Shown: positions 1 through 9,717, numbered from the stretch's first letter. The stretch is DNA of 64,000 bases from CAVSQX01 sp963730225 (GCA_963730225.1 CAVSQX010000004.1:1116001-1180000), one strand, 5' to 3'. The notes: generated by a model not told the origin, from the sequence alone. Numbers and translations are program-made.

Positions 1-1
1 C

Positions 2-541
2 CAGTCCCTTGCCACCTTTGAGCCGCGCCGCGTACAGATCAAAATCCACATTCACGGAATCGCGGCCGATCCCACTTCCGATCCCGTCGCGGACCTTGTG
101 CAAATCTATGCCGTCCCTAATAGTAATACCGATCCATCTCCGACCGACCAGGCCGGTTCCCCCGACGCCGCCGGGCCCGGGGGCTTTCTGATCATCAGCG
201 ATGATAATCCCGCTTCACTTACCGCTCCCAATGCGTTTCCCGGCCTGCTAAACGGCATCGTACTTCGACTTGGTAATATGCGCTCGGGATCCACAACCTC
301 TCACAGCTACGTCTACGAGCTTCAGCCGGGGTTCGACATTACTTCCGCAACCAGCGTGCAGCTTTTTGCATCCTATCCAACGGGGCCGTGGAAGGCGCCG
401 ATCGATGTAATGATCCTCGGACGCCAGCTTCGCAATCCCAATCTTCCCTACGACGGTTTTCCAACGGATTCCAAGTACAACCCCTACGATGGCGCCGTGC
501 AGGATATCGGCGTGCAGCAGTTTTCTCTAACTCTCCAGTAG
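2..541 (+). CDS. C-terminal part of a pseudopilin-cassette protein (5' end outside window)
   Basis: The frame is open from the first bases of the window, so the start lies upstream. The visible 179 residues show no recognisable catalytic motif. They contain short beta-type stretches and Pro/Asn-rich loops like the proteins that follow. The stop lies 7 bases before the next gene, which has a prepilin leader, and the two large genes after that resemble GspK-like minor pseudopilins. From this context I infer a member of the same pseudopilin cassette, comparable to the Verru_Chthon-type cassettes of Verrucomicrobia and Planctomycetes. The sequence alone does not prove this. Confidence 0.55.
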   Translation, partial: QSLATFEPRRVQIKIHIHGIAADPTSDPVADLVQIYAVPNSNTDPSPTDQAGSPDAAGPGGFLIISDDNPASLTAPNAFPGLLNGIVLRLGNMRSGSTTSHSYVYELQPGFDITSATSVQLFASYPTGPWKAPIDVMILGRQLRNPNLPYDGFPTDSKYNPYDGAVQDIGVQQFSLTLQ

Positions 542-548
542 TTCGACA

Positions 549-2321
549 ATGCCCGCAGCGAATCCTTCCATTCACCGCCCCCGCCGCCGTTGGGCTTTCA
601 CCCTCACGGAGCTATTGATCGCCATCGCCATGGTGCTGATCCTGATGACCGGAATCGTGCGTGTCTTCAAGTACGCCACCGATTCGATCGGCGCGGGCAT
701 GGCGGTCAGCGATCTGGTCCGCATTCAGCGCGTTCTCGACAACGTCATCCCCGCCGACGCCGCCGGCCTTTCCATCAATACCACCAAGTGCCCGGCCATT
801 CTCATGGACAGCCAGCAGAATGATCCAAACGTCGCCCAGCCAAACGGCAATACGATCAACCCCAATACCGGCAGCGGCGATTATGGCGTCATGCAGGGCC
901 CGATTTTCCTGAACAAGACCGACCAGGCCAACATCGCGACTCTAACCACCAGCCAGGTGCAGTTCCGCCAGGATACATTCTCATTCTTCAGCCGCGGCAA
1001 CTTCACCCGTCAGACCGGCAACGACGGCACGTTCGTCAGCCCCATGGCATCAACCTGGGCATGGATCTGGTACGGGCACCTTTGGCTTCCGGACAATACC
1101 GCCACTTTCCATCCCACCAGCACGACCGACGGCGTCTGGACTTACCCCGGCGGTGGAACGGCCGTCAACAATCCCAACAATTTCTACGCACAGCAATGGC
1201 AGCTCGGCCGCGTGGCTATGCTGATCCTCCCTAAGAATGTTTCACAGGTAGCGGCTAATACCAAACCTTATACCGACATCGCCCCCGCCCAGTGGCCCGG
1301 GGCCACGACCGCCAACATCAGGCAATATCAGTCTTTCATCGATGAATTTCCCAACCCCGCTCAGATCCCAGCGAACACTCCATGGATTTCCCCCCTCGCG
1401 TTTGGAAGTGCCGCCTACGACTACAGTGCAAACCGCAGCGTCGAATACCAGGATCAATACAACAACGGCGTCGGCCAATCTGTGGTGGAGAATTCGCCAA
1501 TCTATCAGATCCAGCAATCCCGCTACGATCTGGCCGGCGTAACCGCGAATGTCACCGGTGATCCTTTTCAAGATTACTTCAACACCCGGCTCAACTACGG
1601 CAGCAACGCCGTGATATCCGCGTCATACGTTCAGCAATGGTGGTCGCCGCTGCCCAATCCAGCGAACACCGCTGCCGCCCCGGTTGGCCGCACTTTGAAC
1701 TATCGCTTTGAAGCCAACCCATATCCCGTTCGCCCGCTGGATACGACCGTAACCGGCGCCGGCGGCGGCGCGGCCAAATCCGCGGGCATCGTGCCGTTTC
1801 TCGCTTCGGGCTGCGCACGATTCTATGTGGAATACGCCGGCGATTTCCTGGATCAGAATCCGACCACCGGCCAGGTCACCAGCAACATCGTCACCGCGGG
1901 CTTTGTTCCCGATGGGACGGATTTCTACCTCGATGTGAATGGAATCCGACACATTCGCTGGTACGGCTTGCCCCGGTCCGTTACCGGAAGCGCCCAAATC
2001 GATACGAATGTAGCCGGGCTGGCCTCCGGCAGCAGCTTTTACTATACCGCCGACGTGCTGCCCCTGGCCTATTACTTGAATCCCACCACGTTTGCGACCA
2101 GCCTTCCCAACGTGGCGAACTTCGAGAAACTCGTCTTCGCCTACAGTCCTCCCAATCCAGCCAACCATTATATCTGCGCCTGGGATGCATCTGCTTCGAC
2201 GTCGCCAGTCCACGACGTCCGCCCAACGATGTTCCGAATTACCATCGAACTAGCTGATCCCAGCGGCCGCCTGGGAAACACCCGCGTAATTCAATACGTT
2301 CTTCCCGTACAACAGCAGTAG
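549..2321 (+). CDS. Large prepilin-like protein with N-terminal cleavage/methylation motif
   Basis: This 590-residue protein begins with a type IV prepilin leader: a basic stretch (RPRRRWA) followed by FTLTELL and a hydrophobic helix to about residue 40. Cleavage would fall between Ala16 and Phe17, giving the usual Glu at mature position 5 (Glu21). Ala replaces the commoner Gly before the cut. The rest is a long Asn/Pro/Thr-rich beta domain with no known catalytic motif. At 590 residues it is far larger than ordinary GspJ/GspI pseudopilins, as is typical of planctomycete cassettes. It lies 7 bases after the preceding gene and 18 bases before the next, so the three are probably one operon. Its likely role is as a subunit of a type II secretion-like or pilus-like assembly in the cell envelope. 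Confidence 0.7.
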   Translation: MPAANPSIHRPRRRWAFTLTELLIAIAMVLILMTGIVRVFKYATDSIGAGMAVSDLVRIQRVLDNVIPADAAGLSINTTKCPAILMDSQQNDPNVAQPNGNTINPNTGSGDYGVMQGPIFLNKTDQANIATLTTSQVQFRQDTFSFFSRGNFTRQTGNDGTFVSPMASTWAWIWYGHLWLPDNTATFHPTSTTDGVWTYPGGGTAVNNPNNFYAQQWQLGRVAMLILPKNVSQVAANTKPYTDIAPAQWPGATTANIRQYQSFIDEFPNPAQIPANTPWISPLAFGSAAYDYSANRSVEYQDQYNNGVGQSVVENSPIYQIQQSRYDLAGVTANVTGDPFQDYFNTRLNYGSNAVISASYVQQWWSPLPNPANTAAAPVGRTLNYRFEANPYPVRPLDTTVTGAGGGAAKSAGIVPFLASGCARFYVEYAGDFLDQNPTTGQVTSNIVTAGFVPDGTDFYLDVNGIRHIRWYGLPRSVTGSAQIDTNVAGLASGSSFYYTADVLPLAYYLNPTTFATSLPNVANFEKLVFAYSPPNPANHYICAWDASASTSPVHDVRPTMFRITIELADPSGRLGNTRVIQYVLPVQQQ

Positions 2322-2339
2322 TTTCCAAGTGAGCCAGCC

Positions 2340-4061
2340 ATGCGTAAGATCTTGTCCATCGTTCGCTTTTCGCCCAACCGCTGGTTTCGCCAGATGCGCA
2401 GCGGCTCGGTATTGATTCTCGTTGTCGCACTGGTCGTGATCCTCGCCCTGCTCGGCACCGCGTTCGTCGCCACCGCGCGCCTGGATCGCGCCAACGCCGG
2501 CTCGCCGGTCGGCGCTCCGCTGATCAGCGCTCAACTTCAGGCGCTGCAAAACGAGATATGCAAACACATCGCCAATGGCTTGTACGACCAATCGACCGGA
2601 GTCCCCATCTACCGGCCGGTCGAGAACAATCCGACCATAATAAAAGCTCTGAACAGCACGGCCCTGCCGGTAACCCCGCAGACAGCCCCCACATACGGAA
2701 ATTTTGACAGTAACCGATGGACGTCCGGATTGGCCTCACCCTATGGAACGGCTGATCCCAGTGAATGGGATACCTGGCTTGCCGACCGCCTGCCCGTGCC
2801 GGTGCAGGAATCGGGAACTGCCGGCGATGTCGCCTGGCGAGTCGTCAGCCGGCTGCCCGGGCGGAATTTCACGGACATCCAGAACATCGGCGGTCCGACG
2901 CTTTACTACGATCCCTGGCAGCCCACCACTACCAGTGCAGCTCCCGTCTACATGGTGCCCACCGCCGTTGCGCTGACCTATCCACGGTCGGCCAACGAGA
3001 ATCCGGCCAATACGCCCAAGGTATATCCGGCGTTTCTTTGGATGCAGGCCGGCGTGAGCCCACCGGCGCCGGTGAACAATAAAGCGATCATCGCCGCTGA
3101 CGCCGACGGCGACGGTATCGCCGACTCGCTGCTGTTCAATCTGAACACTACCTCTCCCTCGCCCCAGGGCACCATTTCGTACTTCGCTGCCGTGCGCATC
3201 GTCGATAACAATTCCGCCGTCAATATCAATACCGCCTGGAGTCGATACAGCGATTTTCAGGTCGGTGGTTCTCCGGGCACGAGCAACCTGACCACCCCGG
3301 TCGATGCGCTGGGCAATACCAACGGCAGCACGTCCTGGCCGATTTCTCTCACACCCGGCATAAAGCCCGGCGCCGCTAATCTGGGTTGGCTTCCATCCCA
3401 CGTCGGACTTCTAGAGCTTCTCGACCCCAAGTCCCAGACAGGCCAGGCTTTTCCCGCCCCTTCAGGCGGCGCTCAACAGCTGGAAATGGGTGCCGACGTG
3501 AATTACTGGCGATTTGGGTCCGCTGCGCCCATCGCCGCCACGGTTTATAGCGACCCCAACGGCACCCCCCCGCTGCCAAGGATGGATTACCAATACATCA
3601 CTCTCGGCGATGCCCTTTACCAGCAACTTAGCCGTCGATTGGCCTATCCCGGCTATAGCGGCAACCACGATAACGCAAACCCACCCAATTACTATCGGTA
3701 CGCCGCCGTGAGCGATAACGGCGAGTTGGCGTTTCGGTTTAACATGATCGATCCCAACGCCAATGTCTCCCCGGCGCTTTCGCCTGCCTATGCCCCAAGC
3801 GTGGCCGAGCAGTTGCTTCCGACCTCGGCATACGCCGATGCTATCAACTATGTGGTCAATCGTACCTATAACGCCTGGAGCACTTACCCCGCAGACAAAG
3901 CGGTTTATTGGTATGATTACAATTTCAACTCCGATGGGACCGGAGTGGGGACTGCCGCCGGACAGATCAACAGCGCCCGCGACAACGATGGCAACAACAA
4001 GCCGTCCAGCATCCAAAATCTCGGCGGCCAGTTTTATCGCAATCTGCGCCGATCGCGGTGA
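2340..4061 (+). CDS. GspK-like large pseudopilin, N-terminal part (split gene)
   Basis: This 573-residue reading frame starts with a basic segment and a long hydrophobic helix (about residues 20-42, GSVLILVVALVVILALLGTA) followed by TARLDRA. That is the N-terminus seen in very large GspK-like pseudopilins of planctomycetes. The leader lacks the Glu at mature position 5, as GspK proteins do. The frame ends with FYRNLRRSR and a stop that overlaps a GTG by four bases. The next frame carries the C-terminal half, including a GspK-like helix-hairpin region. Adding one base near 4049-4050 would give NLRPIAVTGN and join the halves into a protein of about 1,312 residues. I read the split as a one-base indel. 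Translational coupling of two real proteins is the alternative. Confidence 0.65.
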   Translation: MRKILSIVRFSPNRWFRQMRSGSVLILVVALVVILALLGTAFVATARLDRANAGSPVGAPLISAQLQALQNEICKHIANGLYDQSTGVPIYRPVENNPTIIKALNSTALPVTPQTAPTYGNFDSNRWTSGLASPYGTADPSEWDTWLADRLPVPVQESGTAGDVAWRVVSRLPGRNFTDIQNIGGPTLYYDPWQPTTTSAAPVYMVPTAVALTYPRSANENPANTPKVYPAFLWMQAGVSPPAPVNNKAIIAADADGDGIADSLLFNLNTTSPSPQGTISYFAAVRIVDNNSAVNINTAWSRYSDFQVGGSPGTSNLTTPVDALGNTNGSTSWPISLTPGIKPGAANLGWLPSHVGLLELLDPKSQTGQAFPAPSGGAQQLEMGADVNYWRFGSAAPIAATVYSDPNGTPPLPRMDYQYITLGDALYQQLSRRLAYPGYSGNHDNANPPNYYRYAAVSDNGELAFRFNMIDPNANVSPALSPAYAPSVAEQLLPTSAYADAINYVVNRTYNAWSTYPADKAVYWYDYNFNSDGTGVGTAAGQINSARDNDGNNKPSSIQNLGGQFYRNLRRSR

Positions 4062-6277
4062 CGGGCAACCCTGTCTCCAACGCCGCTCCGATCCATTCCT
4101 TCGCCTATGCGACTCAAGCGAACAACGTTGCTCCGCGCCAGGTGCCGGTACCACCACCGGCGGGCACGGCGGTTGCAGCGTGGACGCAAGAGTACATGGC
4201 TCCCTATACCAATCCATCGCTGACGGCGGTTAATCCCAACAACATCGGAGCGGCCAGTCCGATTCGCGCTTCGCTCAATACCGACCAATTCCCCGTGCTT
4301 TGGCGGGCATTCTGGAACGTGATGTGTGACGATAATAATCCCGGCCCAACCGGCACGGCCACGGGGCTGCCGACGAACCCGGTCACGGGATCGCCTTACC
4401 CGGCGGCCAGTCAGATTTTTACCGACCCGCCCGATGTTGCGGTTCCCTCCGTGCCCATTCTTATTCCCAAGTGGTCTCAATACGATCAGCTCCTCATTCG
4501 AGCCGCCATCGCGGCGGTGAACGTTGAGGGGTTAAGAGACCAGACCGACAATATAATCAGCAGACACATCATCCTGCCCGATGGAATCTCGGCGGAGGTT
4601 TTCAGTAACAAGCCGCAGCCATACATTCTGTCGTTTACTAACGGGTCGGGTGGACCGGGTCCATCGCAACCGACAGTAACGCTCTACAACCCGATGAAAA
4701 ACAAGACCCTCAATTACGGCCAGTATTTATTGGCCTATTTCGATCCGGCGACCCCGACAACCGCGCCGACTGTACTACAGACGAGCCTCTCCGGTCCCAG
4801 CGGAACTTTCACCCTGGCCCTCAGCCCCACCGCCCCGACCCAGGCCATTCAGATCACCAGCCCCATCCCCCCACTCCCCGCCACCAATATTACGGCCACG
4901 GCTGAAATCATTCTCTTCCGATCCCGAGGAAACGTGCAAGGCGGATCGCTTTCTACTTTCGATCCTTATTCTGAAACCGCCAACGTTGGGGATAACGTGC
5001 CCCTGGATTATGTTCTGGCATCTGGCACAACACCCACCAGGAATCAGGATTGGAGTTGCTCACAGGCGATGGTTACGACAAATACGAACAGTACCAATGC
5101 GGCTACCCGTCCTCCTATTCAGATTTTCAATGACGATTTTCCCGGCCCGTATTCACCACCCACCGCGGAGACAACTCCCAATCGCTTTCCGTTCGGCGTG
5201 TTTCCGCGCGTCGGCGATGTTCTCAAAGTACCTTTCATAGGCAGCTACCGCGTCACCAGCGGGCCAACGGCCAGTTTGACCAATCCATCGCCCAATACTC
5301 CATACTATATTCCGGTCACCCTCGACTGCGCGGCTTGCAACACCGGAGTCGTGGGAGAACAGATCGGCCACTTCAGCCCTCCGTCGGATGACCCCACGAC
5401 GCCGACGGGCGCCAAGGATTACGATTGGACCAAGAAGATCTTCGATTACTTCACTGCGATTCAGAATCCCGGCAGCGACTACACGCCGAACGTCAATCCG
5501 AATAATCCCACCCAGGGAAATACCACCGGCGCCAGCACGTGGCAGGCCTTGACCGGCGCGCCCCCGACCGCCGTGGCCAATACGTCAGCCGCCGCATCCA
5601 ACAATAATACGGCCAACAACAACAACGCTTACGACGGCGCCGCGAATCTCAATACCAACCCAACTTCGAGCAATGACGAGGACAATGTCGGCATCGACGG
5701 CCTGATCAATATCAATACCGCTCCCTGGCAGGTGCTGGCCTCGCTGCCGATGGTTGCTGCCGCGTTCCCGGACGACTCGATATTACATTATTCAGAAGCC
5801 AACGTGGCACTGGCCCACGCCATCGTGCTGTGGCGCGACGGCGGTGTCGTAAACGGCGTGACTTATCTCGCCCACGGACCCTTTAAATCTGTTTTTGACC
5901 TGAACAACGTGGTCGACCAGGCCGGCGGCACGACACACGGCTTCCAAAACGCCTGGGGAAAATTTGATCCTACGACTGACCTGAGTGCCAACCCAGCCAA
6001 CGGAGATTTCTCGCCGATTGTTGGTGCGCCGGACGGCGTCGCAACGGCCGATTGGGAAAAGAAGTTCAACACCCTCACCCGCATCAGCAATCTGATCACC
6101 ACCCGTTCCGACACCTTCACCTGCTACATCGTCGTCCAAGGCTGGCTCAATGTTGGATCGGCCACTGCGAACCCCATTCTGGTCGCCCAGCAGCGGTTGG
6201 CGTTTATCGCTAACCGGGTGGCAACCGGCCCCGGCAATACGTCGGTGCAGACGACCAGTGTGCCGACGCCGCCCTAA
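4058..6277 (+). CDS. GspK-like large pseudopilin, C-terminal part (split gene)
   Basis: This 739-residue frame has no signal peptide, prepilin leader or membrane helix, and begins mid-domain (VTGNPVSNAAP) at a GTG overlapping the previous stop. Around residues 545-640 it has the pattern GLININTAPWQVLASLP, then a helix with ALAHAIVLWRDGG, then FKSVFDLNNV. This resembles the NINTA segment and helix-hairpin-helix region of GspK, the minor pseudopilin that caps type II secretion pseudopili. The middle section is Asn/Thr/Pro-rich and unassigned. Without the N-terminal helix of the preceding frame it could not enter the pseudopilus, which supports the view that the two frames are one gene broken by a one-base error near 4050. 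Confidence 0.6.
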   Translation: MTGNPVSNAAPIHSFAYATQANNVAPRQVPVPPPAGTAVAAWTQEYMAPYTNPSLTAVNPNNIGAASPIRASLNTDQFPVLWRAFWNVMCDDNNPGPTGTATGLPTNPVTGSPYPAASQIFTDPPDVAVPSVPILIPKWSQYDQLLIRAAIAAVNVEGLRDQTDNIISRHIILPDGISAEVFSNKPQPYILSFTNGSGGPGPSQPTVTLYNPMKNKTLNYGQYLLAYFDPATPTTAPTVLQTSLSGPSGTFTLALSPTAPTQAIQITSPIPPLPATNITATAEIILFRSRGNVQGGSLSTFDPYSETANVGDNVPLDYVLASGTTPTRNQDWSCSQAMVTTNTNSTNAATRPPIQIFNDDFPGPYSPPTAETTPNRFPFGVFPRVGDVLKVPFIGSYRVTSGPTASLTNPSPNTPYYIPVTLDCAACNTGVVGEQIGHFSPPSDDPTTPTGAKDYDWTKKIFDYFTAIQNPGSDYTPNVNPNNPTQGNTTGASTWQALTGAPPTAVANTSAAASNNNTANNNNAYDGAANLNTNPTSSNDEDNVGIDGLININTAPWQVLASLPMVAAAFPDDSILHYSEANVALAHAIVLWRDGGVVNGVTYLAHGPFKSVFDLNNVVDQAGGTTHGFQNAWGKFDPTTDLSANPANGDFSPIVGAPDGVATADWEKKFNTLTRISNLITTRSDTFTCYIVVQGWLNVGSATANPILVAQQRLAFIANRVATGPGNTSVQTTSVPTPP

Positions 6278-6313
6278 ACAATTGCCTGGAAATTCGACCA
6301 ATTTAGTAGACAA

Positions 6314-6369
6314 CCCGTGCGGTATGCGCATACCAGTATGCGCCGCGCGCATACTTTTGCACGCACGGG
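6314..6369. terminator. Nested palindromes between convergent genes
   Basis: The space between the pseudopilin stop and the convergent transpeptidase stop holds a 14-bp perfect palindrome (6321-6334). Directly after it comes a perfect 9-bp inverted repeat with a 3-base loop (6335-6343 and 6347-6355). Both lie inside an outer 7-bp pair, CCCGTGC at 6314-6320 and GCACGGG at 6363-6369. The outer stem is followed on the plus side by a short A run rather than T, so a factor-independent terminator is clearer for the minus-strand gene. A bidirectional transcription stop is the likeliest role. Confidence 0.5.
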
Positions 6370-6400
6370 CCCGCTGGCGGAAAAAAATTCCGCGGCCCTT

Positions 6401-7520
6401 CTAATCTTTCACAGCCACGGTGCTCTTTCCTTCCACCAGCAGGTCGAAAACGACGGCCACATCTTCGTTGTGCATGCGAATGCAGCCCATCGACGCCATC
6501 TTGCCGATGCTGTCGGGTTCGATCGTGCCGTGGATGCCGTAGGAGGTTTTGCCGACGGCTTGGCCGTCGGTGCCGCTGAGGCCGATCCAGTATGGGCCCA
6601 GCGGATTCTTCGGATCGTCGGCGGCGATGACCCCTTCCCCGCGCGGGCTGTAGTAGGTGGGATGAACGATCTTGTGATGCGGCTCGACCATCCACATGCC
6701 GGTGGGAGTCGAATCGTCCCGGCCCAGGCCGACGGAGAAACTGGTGACATACAAGCTGCCGCTCTGCCCCGGCGGGCCGAGATAGATGTCCATCAGGAAC
6801 GCGCTCTTGGTGACGACGGCGTGGAACGGGCCATCGACGACTTTCAGCGCCTGGCCGGCGCGGAGCTTGCGCGGATCGGTCATGTTGTTCAGCCGCATCA
6901 GGAATTGCCAGGTGACGGCGTGCTGAGCGGCGATGGCGCTGAGCTTCTCGCCGGGCTTGACGGTGTAGACCCCGCCGTACGGATCGTCGGCGAATCGGCG
7001 CGTGGAGAAAATCAACGTCTGATTGATCTGCGAGAGTTGTTTTTTGGCGGCGTCGATGTCGGTCGTCGACAGATCGCCGGCCAGCAGAGCATCGTTGAGC
7101 TGCTTGCGGGCCGAAATCAGATCACCGGCCGCCGCCTGGCTTTTGGCCTGGGAAAGAACTTCGCTCGACGACGGGGAGCGCGAGGAGCCGGCGATGGTTG
7201 AAGCCGGCGAATTCACCGCAGCCTTGGGGGCAGGCGGTGGAGCGTTCCAGATGGTCGGCGTCAGGCTCTGCGCCGGGCGGCGTGGTGGGCGCAACCACCA
7301 TCACCGGCGCGGGGGGCGGCGATGCCATGGGTGTCTCGGTGGGCGTCGGATCGGGTGCGACGGCGGCCAGCGTGATGGCCAGCGGCGGCGCAGAAGCAAC
7401 GACCGAAGCGGCCGACGCTTTGCGAACGTGATGAATCTGGAAAATCGCTCCAACCAGTATGGCGGTTACGACCAAAACGATGAACGCCCGGCTGGTACGG
7501 GCGCGGCGGGATCGAGCCAT
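6401..7520 (-). CDS. LysM-L,D-transpeptidase (YkuD), membrane-anchored, frameshifted
   Basis: L,D-transpeptidases make 3-3 cross-links in peptidoglycan or attach proteins to it. The C-terminal half has a YkuD domain with the catalytic pattern GIHGT, about 13 residues, then MGCIRMHNEDV, where Cys is the nucleophile. Before it lies a LysM domain (YTVKPGEKLSAIAAQH to RAGQALKVV) for glycan binding. The N-terminus is in another frame: ATG at 7518-7520 follows a GGAGG site (7526-7530) and encodes a membrane helix (AFIVLVVTAILVGAIF) plus a Pro/Ala/Thr linker. The linker runs cleanly into the YkuD frame if one G is removed from GGG at 7275-7277. Without that correction the longest piece is 6401-7294 with a TTG start. 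It is the last gene of a minus-strand run. Confidence 0.75.
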
Positions 7521-7566
7521 GAGAACCTCCATGTTCTCTTTGTTGTCGGCGACAGGCGCCGACCAC

Positions 7567-8166
7567 TCAGGTGTTTTGAATGCACGCCGGCGCGAATCGG
7601 CGAACGCCCCGGTCGGTGACTAACATACTCAGCGGAATGTCGTGGTCAAGCACGGGCAGCGCTTCGACCACCTGTTCCTCGTACGCCAATCCGCACGAAC
7701 GGCCGATGAATTCGCTTTGGGCCAGGAATCGATCGTAAAAACCCATGCCGCGGCCGATGCGATATCCGGTGGTGGAGAATCCCAATCCCGGGACAATCAC
7801 CAAGTCGATGAATTCGATCGGAATCGGTTTGCCGGCGATGGGCTCGCGGATTCCCTGGCCGGTGCTGGTGAGGCCGGTTTGCAGGGTGGTGATTTCGACG
7901 GGCAACATGCGGCGCTGATCCCAGGAAACCTTGGGAACAACCACGGATTTTCCGGTCTGCCAACAACGAAGAGCCAGGGGAGCGGTGTCGATTTCCTCGG
8001 CGGTGCTGAGATAGAGCATGACCACTCGAGCCTGGCTGAATTCCGGCAGGCCGGCGAGCAGGCCGCAGGCGGCGGCGGACTTGGCACGACGCTGATCGGG
8101 TGTGATCGCCGCCAACTGCTCCCGCAGCACTCGACGAAGGGCGGGCTTGCTATCCATATTGAACAT
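7567..8166 (-). CDS. fau: 5-formyltetrahydrofolate cyclo-ligase
   Basis: This 199-residue protein converts 5-formyl-THF to 5,10-methenyl-THF using ATP, salvaging a dead-end folate in the cytosol. The family signature is clear near residues 127-150: VPGLGFSTTGYRIGRGMGFYD, the loop that binds phosphate and folate. The N-terminus (KPALRRVLREQLAAI, then RR and SAAAC) matches the usual basic ATP-binding helix. Its length is normal. ATG at 8164-8166 is used here, but the second Met, at 8157, is equally possible. It lies between rarA upstream and the transpeptidase downstream on the same strand. Confidence 0.85.
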   Translation of the reverse strand: MFNMDSKPALRRVLREQLAAITPDQRRAKSAAACGLLAGLPEFSQARVVMLYLSTAEEIDTAPLALRCWQTGKSVVVPKVSWDQRRMLPVEITTLQTGLTSTGQGIREPIAGKPIPIEFIDLVIVPGLGFSTTGYRIGRGMGFYDRFLAQSEFIGRSCGLAYEEQVVEALPVLDHDIPLSMLVTDRGVRRFAPACIQNT

Positions 8167-8323
8167 TACGTTTCTTCCGTGCCCTGAGTTTGCCGATCAG
8201 CTTGAAAACCCTCCGCAACCCTACCGACCGGTCTGTCGCGGATCAAGCGCTATTGTCAGTATCGGTGTTATGGGCGACGCGTTCGCCGGCTGGGGGCGTG
8301 AAGATAGGTTATCGGGCCTGATT

Positions 8324-9671
8324 TTAGCGGGGCGGATCGGGTTGGGGAGGGTGTTGGCGCCAAGCGTCGAGGCGCTGTTGAATCTCGGCCTCAAAGCCGC
8401 GATCGGTCGGTGTGTAATATATTTTTGCCACGCCCAGATAATCCTGCTGGACATGTCCATCCTGGTGATCGTGTGGGTACTGATATCCTTCGCCGTGACC
8501 GAGCCGGGTTGAACCCTGATAATGCGTGTCGCGCAGGTGTTTAGGCACGGGCAATGTTCGACCGTCGCGGACATCTTTCATCGCCGCCCAGATCGCCAAA
8601 GCCGAGGCGTTGGATTTGGGGGCCGTCGCCATGTAGATCGCAGCCTGGGCCAGGGTGAGCTGGGCTTCGGGCATGCCGATTTTTTCGACGATGTCGAAGG
8701 CGGCGGCGGCGACGGTGATGGCGCGGGGATCGGCGTTGCCGATGTCTTCGCTGGCGAGAATGGCGATTCGCCGGGCGATGAAGCGCGGGTCCTCACCGGC
8801 TTGCAGCATTCTGGCGACCCAGTAGACGGCGGCATCCGGATCGCCGCCGCGCATGCTTTTGATCAGCGCGCTGGCGGCATCGTAGTGCTCGTCTCCTGTG
8901 CCGTCGTAGACGATTGCTTTGCGCTGGATCGACTGCTCGGCGATGTCGAGCGTGATGTGCACGGGAGAGGCACGAAGGGCGGAGGATTCCTCGGCTTCGG
9001 AGCCAACGGCGACTTCCAGCGCCGTCAAAGCCCGGCGGGCGTCGCCGTCGCTCATGGTGGCCCAGAGATTCAGGGCGGTATCGTCAATCGTGATTTTCAG
9101 TTGTCCAAAACCGCGCTGCGGATCGGTGATGGCTCGGTTGATCAGTCCCTTGATTTCATCTTCGCTTAGCGGGTTGAACTGAAAAATCTGGCTGCGGCTG
9201 ATCAGCGGCGAATTGACGGCGAAAAAAGGATTCTCGGTGGTCGCTCCCAGAAGCAGGATCAGGCCGGCTTCAACATCGCCAAGAAGAATGTCCTGCTGGG
9301 CGCGGTTGAAGCGGTGGATTTCGTCAAGAAAAAGCACGGTTCGCTGGCCGCCGTTGCCCAGCCGATCCTTGGCGGCATCCAGGATCGCGCGAACTTCCTT
9401 CACACCGACGGCGGCGGCGTTGACGGATTCGAAATGGCTGCGCGGTATGCCCGGCGATGATCTGGGCCAACGTGGTTTTGCCGGTTCCCGGAGGGCCGTA
9501 GAAAATCGCGCTGGAGAGTCGATCGGCTTCGAGCATTCGCCGCAGGAGTTTTCCGGGGCCGAGGAAATGCTGTTGGCCGACGAACTCATCCAGCGTCCGC
9601 GGCCGCATTCGAACCGGCAGAGGCGCGACACGATCCAGGTTCTTGCGGCGGGCTGGAGCGAAGAGATCCAT
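8324..9671 (-). CDS. rarA: RarA/MgsA replication-associated recombination ATPase (frameshifted)
   Basis: RarA (MgsA) is an AAA+ clamp-loader-like ATPase that acts at stalled replication forks. The N-terminal frame starts at ATG 9669-9671 (MDLFAPAR) and carries RPRTLDEFVGQQH and the Walker A motif GPPGTGKTT (residues 59-67). The other frame carries Walker B (LFLDEIHRFN), sensor 1 (GATTENPFF), the sensor 2 region (DGDARRALTALE) and the C-terminal tetramerisation domain with GGDPDAAVYWVARML and DYLGVAKIYYTP. Neither frame is a complete AAA+ domain. Removing one G from GG at 9444-9445 gives AGHTRSHFESVNA and a 448-residue protein of family-typical length. I take it as an intact gene with a sequencing indel. 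The kinase gene upstream ends 46 bases before the start. Confidence 0.8.
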
Positions 9672-9717
9672 TGCAAGCGTATTCTACGCCAGCGAACTTC
9701 CGGCCACACGCTGCAAA

